This document shows, piece by piece, positions 1-3,895 of a stretch of 5,112 nucleotides of DNA. Origin of the DNA: a candidate division Zixibacteria bacterium RBG_16_43_9 (lineage in GTDB: Bacteria; Zixibacteria; MSB-5A5; RBG-16-43-9); NCBI GenBank assembly GCA_001775355.1, contig MEWM01000004.1, forward strand, positions 826-5,937. Reading direction: 5' to 3'. The translations under genes were made by a program, and so were the position numbers. The notes below the pieces were generated by a model, which worked only from the letters and a program-made list of their open reading frames with translations, made no database searches and was not told the DNA's origin. How positions within the stretch are numbered: position 1 is the stretch's first letter; every line of letters starts with the position of its first letter.

Positions 1-227
1 GACTCCTTCATCTCTATGGGATATTTTAAGACCTCAGAATAAATCCCAGCCTCATCGCAGGCTTTTGCCTTGCTCCTCACGTAGATTTGAGACGCCGGGT
101 TATCCCCAACCAAAACCGCAGCCAGGCCAGGCACTATCCCTTTGGCCTTGAGGTCTTGGACAGAGGCTTTGACCTCTGCTCTTATCTGTTCAGAAATCTT
201 TTTACCATCAATTAATTCAGCGGACAT
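1..227 (-). CDS. folD: FolD, bifunctional methylene-THF dehydrogenase/cyclohydrolase (N-terminal part, runs off the window)
   Basis: Only the first 75 codons are present; the frame is open to base 1. FolD interconverts 5,10-methylene-THF, 5,10-methenyl-THF and 10-formyl-THF in the cytoplasm, using NADP+ in most bacteria. The translation begins MSAELIDGKKISEQIR, the usual FolD opening. It continues through GLAAVLVGDNPASQIYV (residues 34-50), with the family YxxxK pair at Y49 and K53 (catalytic Tyr/Lys by family knowledge), and then KAKACDEAGI at 53-62. The NAD(P)-binding domain lies outside the window. The ATG at 227 sits 2 nt after the ymdB stop. A purine-rich AGGGAG inside the last ymdB codons, 7 nt upstream, serves as its ribosome site, so translational coupling with ymdB is likely. 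The assignment is firm despite the truncation. Confidence 0.95.
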   Translation of the reverse strand, partial: MSAELIDGKKISEQIRAEVKASVQDLKAKGIVPGLAAVLVGDNPASQIYVRSKAKACDEAGIYSEVLKYPIEMKE

Positions 228-229
228 CT

Positions 230-1039
230 TTAATCTCCCTCCATCTCATCATTTATGGGTGGCATATCGATTCTTATCCTTTCGATTTTTAAAGCTTTTC
301 CCGTATTCTGGTCGAGCTCCACTGAGACCGCACAGAACTTGATGTCGTCTTTCGCTATCCTGAACCTGTTTGGAATCTGGGTCAAAAACCGGGTAACCGC
401 ATCTTCTTTTATAATCCCTATGACCGAGTTATGTCCACCAGTCATACCGACGTCTGTTATAAATGCAGTCCCTCCCGGCAGGATAGTCTCATCCACAGTC
501 TGAACGTGAGTATGAGTGCCGATGACCGCAGACACCCTTCCGGCAAGATACCAGCCCAGAGCCATCTTCTCAGAGGTGGCTTCAGCGTGCACGTCGACTA
601 TGATCAGGTTGGTCTCTGGTTTGAGTTTTTCGATCTCCTGGTCAGCAATGCGGAAAGGGCAGTCGATCTCTTTCATATAAACCCTTCCCTGGATATTCAA
701 AACCCCGATCTTGGTGCCATCTTTCAATTGATAGACTACTGACCCTTTTCCCGGATCTCCTGCTGGATAATTAGCCGGGCGTAAGATGTTCGGCTCTTTG
801 TTCAGGTATTCATAGATCTCCTTGCGGTCCCAGATATGGTTTCCAGAGGTAAGGACGTTCACCCCATAGCTGTAAACCTTGGACGCGATCTCCTTGGTCA
901 GCCCGAACCCGCCTGCGGCATTCTCCACGTTAGCTATCACGAAATCTATCTGGTTTATTTTTTTCAAATCAGGCAACATCTGCGAGACAGCCCACCTGCC
1001 TGGCTTTCCCATCAAATCACCTATTAAAAGTACTTTCAA
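230..1039 (-). CDS. ymdB: YmdB-family metallophosphoesterase (TIGR00282 type)
   Basis: This is a complete 269-residue protein, the normal length for YmdB-like dinuclear metal phosphodiesterases. Bacillus YmdB hydrolyses cyclic nucleotides and influences biofilm gene expression; the physiological substrate here is unknown. Visible metal-site motifs are GDLMGKPGR (D8), NVENAAGG (N37, E39, N40), SGNHIWD (N67, H68), VDVHAEATSEK (H151) and GTHTHVQT (H176, H178), followed by ITDVGMTG near residues 194-201. All expected ligands are present, so the enzyme should be active. E39 corresponds to the residue whose change abolishes activity in Bacillus. No signal peptide or membrane segment is seen, so it is cytoplasmic. 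The start is TTG at 1039, chosen because AAGGAG lies 5 nt upstream and MKVLLIGD is the expected N-terminus. It follows rny, as in Bacillus, but a 489-nt repeat-filled gap with a terminator separates them, so it may have its own promoter. Confidence 0.93.
   Translation of the reverse strand: MKVLLIGDLMGKPGRWAVSQMLPDLKKINQIDFVIANVENAAGGFGLTKEIASKVYSYGVNVLTSGNHIWDRKEIYEYLNKEPNILRPANYPAGDPGKGSVVYQLKDGTKIGVLNIQGRVYMKEIDCPFRIADQEIEKLKPETNLIIVDVHAEATSEKMALGWYLAGRVSAVIGTHTHVQTVDETILPGGTAFITDVGMTGGHNSVIGIIKEDAVTRFLTQIPNRFRIAKDDIKFCAVSVELDQNTGKALKIERIRIDMPPINDEMEGD
235..242 (-). promoter_or_regulatory. Ribosome binding site of folD inside the end of ymdB
   Basis: The sequence GGAGGGAG on the minus strand overlaps the last sense codons of ymdB (Glu-Gly-Asp) and ends 7 nt before the folD ATG. 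The ymdB stop TAA lies between the site and the ATG, an arrangement typical of translational coupling by terminating ribosomes. Confidence 0.7.
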
Positions 1040-1050
1040 AATATCTCCTT
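1037..1050 (-). promoter_or_regulatory. Ribosome binding site and TTG start of ymdB
   Basis: AAGGAG at 1050-1045 is followed by ATATT and then TTG at 1039-1037. No ATG or GTG fits the family N-terminus (MKVLLIGD), so the TTG is taken as the true start. A TTG initiator may lower translation relative to ATG. Confidence 0.8.
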
Positions 1051-1072
1051 GTTCAAATGTAGCGATTTATAC

Positions 1073-1118
1073 GTCTTTGCGAGCGATTCCGCCGAGGCGG
1101 GAGAGCGAAGCAATCCGT
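1073..1118. repeat. Half copy of the GTCATTGCGAG palindromic repeat
   Basis: This stretch aligns with the left half of the 94-bp element at 1235-1281: GTCTTTGCGAG against GTCATTGCGAG, a central GC hairpin, then CGAAGCAATCCGT identical in both. The right half is missing, and what follows (TTGACAGTCC) is unrelated. The central hairpin is CCGCC-GA-GGCGG (1089-1100), against a 7-bp CCCCGCC/GGCGGGG hairpin (1249-1265) in the other copy. It is probably a decayed or truncated dispersed element lying in the ymdB leader. Confidence 0.75.
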
Positions 1119-1179
1119 TTGACAGTCCGCTTAAGTAATTATTTTCTCCTCCGCCCTGTAATAAAAAATTCTTCTCATC

Positions 1180-1207
1180 ATTTTAAGCAAAATGAAAAAT
1201 TAAGCAA
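1180..1207 (-). promoter_or_regulatory. Possible sigma-70-type promoter for ymdB
   Basis: On the minus strand TTGCTT (1207-1202), a 16-nt AT-rich spacer and TAAAAT (1185-1180) make an imperfect promoter. It would start transcription near 1173 and give a leader of about 130 nt. The idea is favoured because a strong terminator upstream would otherwise cut ymdB and folD off from rny. The region is AT-rich, so chance matches are easy. Confidence 0.3.
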
Positions 1208-1234
1208 GGGAAAAATTGAGATTAACTAAAAAAT

Positions 1235-1328
1235 GTCATTGCGAGTGACCCCGCCAGGGGCGGGGGAACGAAGCAATCCGTGACCTTAGGAGATTGCTTC
1301 GTCGTCCAAATGGACTCCTCGCAATGAC
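1235..1328. repeat. 94-bp nested palindromic repeat (MITE-like, dispersed-repeat style)
   Basis: Terminal inverted repeats are perfect over 11 bp: GTCATTGCGAG (1235-1245) and CTCGCAATGAC (1318-1328). A second nested pair is also perfect over 11 bp: ACGAAGCAATC (1268-1278) and GATTGCTTCGT (1292-1302). A third local stem, CCCCGCC/GGCGGGG (1249-1255 and 1259-1265), lies in the left arm. Elements of this GTCATTGCGAG...CGAAGCAATC pattern are familiar as dispersed non-coding repeats in many environmental genomes and are often mis-annotated as short proteins. No transposase is nearby, so it is non-autonomous or relic. No clear target-site duplication is seen. Confidence 0.85.
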
Positions 1329-1350
1329 GACATGGTGCGACGGCGGGTGG

Positions 1351-1374
1351 CACCCTCAAACTTGTTTGAGGGTG
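1351..1374. repeat. Perfect 11-bp hairpin CACCCTCAAAC / GTTTGAGGGTG
   Basis: The two 11-bp arms (1351-1361 and 1364-1374) are exact inverted copies around a 2-nt centre. A GGGTG at 1345-1349 can compete for the CACCC arm. No T-tract follows on either strand, so it is not an obvious terminator. It abuts the 94-bp palindrome on one side and the 33-bp hairpin pair on the other, so it is most likely another dispersed repeat piece. Confidence 0.7.
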
Positions 1375-1390
1375 ATAGGGTAATCCCAAA

Positions 1391-1456
1391 TAGAAAGGGC
1401 AGACACGCAGGTCTGCCCCTACGAAAAAAGGGGTGGAGACAAGCTCCACCCCTACG
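1391..1456 (-). repeat. Two tandem 33-bp hairpin units beginning CGTAGGGG
   Basis: On the minus strand CGTAGGGG occurs at 1456-1449 and again at 1423-1416, exactly 33 bp apart. Each copy begins a stem-loop followed by a T-rich stretch. Copy one has GGGGTGGAG/CTCCACCCC (9 bp) and copy two has GGGCAGAC/GTCTGCCC (8 bp; 1397-1404 with 1411-1418). Stem bases differ between the copies yet remain paired. This type of GTAGGGGC hairpin is a common dispersed repeat in uncultured bacterial genomes (general knowledge). Confidence 0.75.
1424..1452 (-). terminator. Intrinsic terminator downstream of rny
   Basis: On the minus strand a perfect 9-bp GC-rich stem, GGGGTGGAG/CTCCACCCC (1452-1444 with 1438-1430), has a 5-nt loop and is followed immediately by six T residues (1429-1424). 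It lies about 75 nt past the rny stop and would end the rny transcript before ymdB. It is also the first unit of a tandem repeat, so the terminator function may have been acquired with the repeat. Confidence 0.75.
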
Positions 1457-1492
1457 CGGTTCTTAACCTTGAACCTTTGAACTTTTTTAGTT

Positions 1493-1518
1493 ATTCGTCA
1501 TTCGAAATCCGTCATCCG
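1493..1518. repeat. Short direct repeat just after the rny stop
   Basis: ATTCGTCATTCG (1493-1504) and ATCCGTCATCCG (1507-1518) are two copies of ATYCGTCATYCG with a 14-bp period. Each is itself two ATYCG units around TC. It lies 11 bp beyond the rny stop codon in the non-coding gap. Confidence 0.6.
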
Positions 1519-1528
1519 TTATTTGTTT

Positions 1529-3088
1529 TTATTTCGCATACTCTACTGCTCGTGTCTCTCTTATGACCGTTACTTTCACCTGTCCGGGATATTCCATCTC
1601 TGCTTCGATTTTCTTGGCAATCTCCTGAGCTAAATTGGCGGCTGAGTTATCGTCTATCTGCTCATGCTCCACGATTATCCTTACCTCTCTGCCAGCCTGG
1701 ATAGCGTAAGCCTTAGCAACACCCTTAAAGGAGTCAGCTAATTCCTCTAACTTCTCCAGTCTCTTTATATACCCCTCTAAGGTTTCACGACGAGCACCTG
1801 GACGAGCTCCTGAAATGGCATCTGCAGATTGAACTAAAATCGAATAGGGTGATTCCATCGGCACGTCCTCATGATGCGAAAGTATGGCATTTAAAACAAA
1901 AGGATGCTCACCATATTTCTGGGCGATATTATATCCTATCTGGGAATGAGTTCCTTCTGTCTCCTTGTCCACTGCTTTGCCGATGTCATGCAAAAGTCCA
2001 GCCCTTTTGGCTAGATTTGCATCTAAATCCAGTTCAGCCGCCATCAACCCGGCTATAAATGCCACTTCCCTTGAATGCTGAAGAACGTTCTGGCCATAGC
2101 TGGTCCGGTATTGAAGTTTTCCCAAGATTTTGATAAGCTCAGGATGAAGCCCGTGAATCCCCACGTCAAAACAGGCTTGCTCACCGGTTTCTTTGATGAT
2201 TACATCCATCTCCTTCTGGGCTTTAGCCACTATCTCCTCTATCCGCGCCGGATGAATTCTGCCGTCTAAGATGAGTTTCTCCAGTGCCATCCTGGCGATC
2301 TCTCTGCGGATCGGGTCAAAACCGGAGAGTATGACCGCCTCAGGAGTATCGTCTACTATGACATCTATACCAGTTGCGGTCTCAAAAGACCTGATGTTTC
2401 TTCCCTCTCTTCCGATAATCCTGCCCTTCATCTCCTCATTCGGAAGACTTACCACTGAAACTGTGGACTCCACAGTATGGTCAGCCGCACATCTCTGAAT
2501 AGCAGAGATGATGATGTTTTTCGCCTCTTTTTCCGCAGTCTCTTCAGCTTTCTCTTTGATTTCCTTTATAAGTTGAGCTGCTTCCTGCCGGGCTTGATTC
2601 TCTAAGTTCGCCATCAATATCTTTTTGGCTTCCTCAGAGGTCATCTGGGCAATCCTCTCCAGTTGCCGGTTCTGATCAGAAATTAACCGGTTTAACTCCT
2701 CATCTCTGGTTTTTATCGCCTTCTCCCTGGCAAAAAGGATTTTTTCCTTATTCTGTATGTCCCGGTCTTTTTTATTAAGTATGTCTACCTTACGGTCGAG
2801 ATTGACCTCCCTTTCCTGAAGCCTTTTCTCGACTTTTTGATATTCCATCCTCTTGTTAGCAAGTTCCCTCTCGAAATTAACCTTGGTCTTATACCATTCA
2901 TCCTTTGCCTCTAAGATCGCTTCTTTCTTCTTGAATTCAGCTTCTTTTTCCGCCTCCAGGACAATTTTCTTTGCCAGCTCTTCAGCTTTAGCCAGCTTAG
3001 CCTCACCAATCCGTCGGCTTATGAACCAGCCCATAAAAAATACCAGTATCGCAACCGCTACTCCAGCAACAACCAGCATGATATTCAT
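1529..3088 (-). CDS. rny: Ribonuclease Y
   Basis: This is a complete 519-residue protein, the standard RNase Y length. RNase Y is a membrane-anchored endoribonuclease that starts mRNA decay and processing in many bacteria lacking RNase E. Domain order: an N-terminal membrane segment (about residues 3-23, followed by SRR on the inside), a long charged coiled coil (about 30-200), a KH RNA-binding domain with [16 protein letters not shown] at 221-236 (GxxG loop G226-G229), then an HD domain. HD ligands are visible as QHSRE (H338), [10 protein letters not shown] (H367, D368), LSHHED (H405, H406) and [13 protein letters not shown] (D423). All motifs are intact, so an active enzyme is expected. AAGGAGG 5 nt before the ATG at 3088 fixes the start. 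The gene lies downstream of zapA beyond a hairpin-bearing gap and probably shares its promoter; a strong terminator lies beyond its stop. Confidence 0.98.
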   Translation of the reverse strand: MNIMLVVAGVAVAILVFFMGWFISRRIGEAKLAKAEELAKKIVLEAEKEAEFKKKEAILEAKDEWYKTKVNFERELANKRMEYQKVEKRLQEREVNLDRKVDILNKKDRDIQNKEKILFAREKAIKTRDEELNRLISDQNRQLERIAQMTSEEAKKILMANLENQARQEAAQLIKEIKEKAEETAEKEAKNIIISAIQRCAADHTVESTVSVVSLPNEEMKGRIIGREGRNIRSFETATGIDVIVDDTPEAVILSGFDPIRREIARMALEKLILDGRIHPARIEEIVAKAQKEMDVIIKETGEQACFDVGIHGLHPELIKILGKLQYRTSYGQNVLQHSREVAFIAGLMAAELDLDANLAKRAGLLHDIGKAVDKETEGTHSQIGYNIAQKYGEHPFVLNAILSHHEDVPMESPYSILVQSADAISGARPGARRETLEGYIKRLEKLEELADSFKGVAKAYAIQAGREVRIIVEHEQIDDNSAANLAQEIAKKIEAEMEYPGQVKVTVIRETRAVEYAK

Positions 3089-3093
3089 CTTCT

Positions 3094-3100
3094 CCTCCTT
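3094..3100 (-). promoter_or_regulatory. Strong ribosome binding site of rny
   Basis: AAGGAGG lies 5 nt before the rny ATG and selects M1 over the in-frame M4. It begins only 7 nt after the U-tract of the upstream hairpin, so hairpin folding or termination there could affect rny expression. Confidence 0.8.
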
Positions 3101-3107
3101 CTATAGC

Positions 3108-3172
3108 AAAAAACCCACTTTACTGAAAACCTCCTCCCCGCTAGGGGAAAAAGCCTCAAGTTAAGTGGGTTT
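3108..3172 (-). terminator. Long hairpin with U-tract between zapA and rny (terminator- or attenuator-like)
   Basis: The minus-strand transcript has a perfect 10-bp basal stem, AAACCCACTT/AAGTGGGTTT (3172-3163 with 3120-3111). An almost continuous inner stem uses many G-U pairs and is capped by CCCC-TAGC-GGGG (3147-3136). The basal stem runs into six T residues (3113-3108). It begins about 16 nt after the zapA stop and ends 7 nt before the rny ribosome site. This could be a partial terminator, an mRNA-processing or stabilising hairpin, or an inserted palindromic repeat. At about 62 nt it is too short and too fully paired for a 6S RNA. Confidence 0.55.
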
Positions 3173-3188
3173 GAATCTGATTTAAAAA

Positions 3189-3500
3189 CTATTCTTGTAT
3201 CAGCTTAGCGTCTAACCACTCTATCAGAGACTGGGTCTTTTCCTCAACCTCTGATAGTTTCTTCTCCTTATCTTCCCGTTCCTTAAAAAGCTCATCTGCA
3301 ATATGTAAGGCGGCTAAAACAGCAAGCTGACTATGGATACGGGCAGGCATTTTTTCAGCTACCTCCTTCATCTTCCGGTCAACGTATTCAGCTATCTGCT
3401 TAACATACGCTGCATCTGCTTCCGACCTTATAGGATATTCCTGACCGTAAATATTCACTTTAATACTTTGTTTCTTATCCTCTTGGAGTTCTTGCGACAT
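3189..3500 (-). CDS. zapA: Cell division protein ZapA
   Basis: A 103-residue ZapA-family protein. ZapA binds FtsZ and cross-links Z-ring protofilaments at mid-cell. The N-terminal head has the family pattern VNIYGQEYPIRSEADAAYV (residues 15-33), then IAEYVDRKMKEV. The C-terminal half holds the AALHIADEL helix (63-71) and a charged coiled coil to the end (about 72-103), through which ZapA dimerises and tetramerises. Length is normal. The ATG at 3500 is the only reasonable start, because an in-frame stop lies 9 nt upstream. Unlike its neighbours it has no clear Shine-Dalgarno sequence. An exact consensus promoter lies about 60 nt upstream and probably drives zapA and rny. A ZapB-like gene just upstream supports the division role. 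Confidence 0.92.
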   Translation of the reverse strand: MSQELQEDKKQSIKVNIYGQEYPIRSEADAAYVKQIAEYVDRKMKEVAEKMPARIHSQLAVLAALHIADELFKEREDKEKKLSEVEEKTQSLIEWLDAKLIQE

Positions 3501-3566
3501 CTTAAGTTATTTAAAGATTCTTTCTTTTTCCACTTAACTTGATTTATATTAAGTTTGTACCTAAAA

Positions 3567-3595
3567 ATTATAAAGTATTAATTTAAACTTGTCAA
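3567..3595 (-). promoter_or_regulatory. Exact consensus sigma-70-type promoter upstream of zapA
   Basis: On the minus strand TTGACA (3595-3590), a 17-nt spacer and TATAAT (3572-3567) match the housekeeping consensus in all twelve bases with ideal spacing. Predicted transcription starts near 3562-3560, giving a leader of about 60 nt before the zapA ATG. The -35 box lies inside an 11-bp palindrome, ACTTG-A-CAAGT (3597-3587), which could bind a regulator. It lies in the AT-rich gap after the ZapB-like gene and would serve zapA and rny. Confidence 0.8.
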
Positions 3596-3604
3596 GTAAA
3601 AAAT

Positions 3605-3880
3605 TTATTTAATACTCTCTAATCGAGCCAAGAGGTTGTCTATCTTCCTCTTAACTTTCTCCTCCTTATTCTTTATACTCTCCTCCCTTACTTTTATTTG
3701 AGCTTTAAGCTGGTTATTTTCCTGAGCCAGACTTTTGTTTTTCCCCTCAATCTCAAAGAACTTAGACGACAGGTTGTTATAGGAATTAGTTACCTGTTCA
3801 TTCTCTTCTTTTAATTTATCGACTTGTTCCAGAACCTGATTAATTTTCTGCTCTAACTTCTCAAAGCTCTCCCATTGCAT
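3605..3880 (-). CDS. Small coiled-coil protein, probable ZapB-like cell division protein
   Basis: A 91-residue, highly charged protein without signal peptide, membrane segment or catalytic motif. Hydrophobic residues follow an uninterrupted 3-4 heptad pattern along the chain (L9, I13, V16, V20, L23, V30, Y34, L37, F41, I44, L51, L58, I62, I69, V76, L83, with Asn at 27, 48 and 55), so it should be almost one long coiled coil. The ending KIDNLLARLESI resembles ZapB/DUF904-type proteins, which interact with ZapA at the Z-ring. zapA is the next gene downstream, which supports this; the functional role is inferred. AAGGAGG 6 nt before the ATG at 3880 defines the start. It lies 15 nt after the pheT stop with no promoter between, so it is probably cotranscribed with pheT. 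Confidence 0.7.
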   Translation of the reverse strand: MQWESFEKLEQKINQVLEQVDKLKEENEQVTNSYNNLSSKFFEIEGKNKSLAQENNQLKAQIKVREESIKNKEEKVKRKIDNLLARLESIK

Positions 3881-3886
3881 AGAAAA

Positions 3887-3893
3887 CCTCCTT
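3887..3893 (-). promoter_or_regulatory. Ribosome binding site of the ZapB-like gene
   Basis: AAGGAGG begins 3 nt after the pheT stop TAA and ends 6 nt before the ATG. The 15-nt gap leaves no room for a promoter, which supports cotranscription with pheT. Confidence 0.8.
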
Positions 3894-3895
3894 TT

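Larger units (their letters stand above)
1040..1528. other. 489-nt non-coding gap between rny and ymdB, a mosaic of repeats
   Basis: No credible gene is seen here. A 75-codon minus-strand frame (1449-1222) crosses it, but that frame is composed entirely of palindromic repeats. Going down from the rny stop the gap holds a 14-bp-period repeat (1493-1518), a TTAACC/TTGAACC/TTTGAAC degenerate repeat (1463-1483), two tandem 33-bp hairpin units (about 1456-1391), a perfect 11-bp hairpin (1351-1374), a 94-bp nested palindrome (1235-1328), a plain AT-rich stretch (about 1120-1230) and a half copy of the palindrome (1073-1118). Confidence 0.85.

Noticed and set aside
1222..1449. 75-codon minus-strand open frame in the rny-ymdB gap
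   Set aside because: Its translation consists wholly of palindromic repeat sequence (strings such as VGADLRVCP and SLAMT are well-known artefacts of such repeats), so it is not treated as a gene.
1849..2498. Plus-strand open frames opposite rny
   Set aside because: They overlap the conserved KH and HD domains of RNase Y on the other strand and show no recognisable protein features.
3089..3188. 6S RNA (ssrS) between zapA and rny
   Set aside because: 6S RNA is often found next to zapA, but only 100 nt are available here and the fold is a nearly fully paired 62-nt hairpin, without the large central bubble and roughly 180-nt length of 6S RNA.
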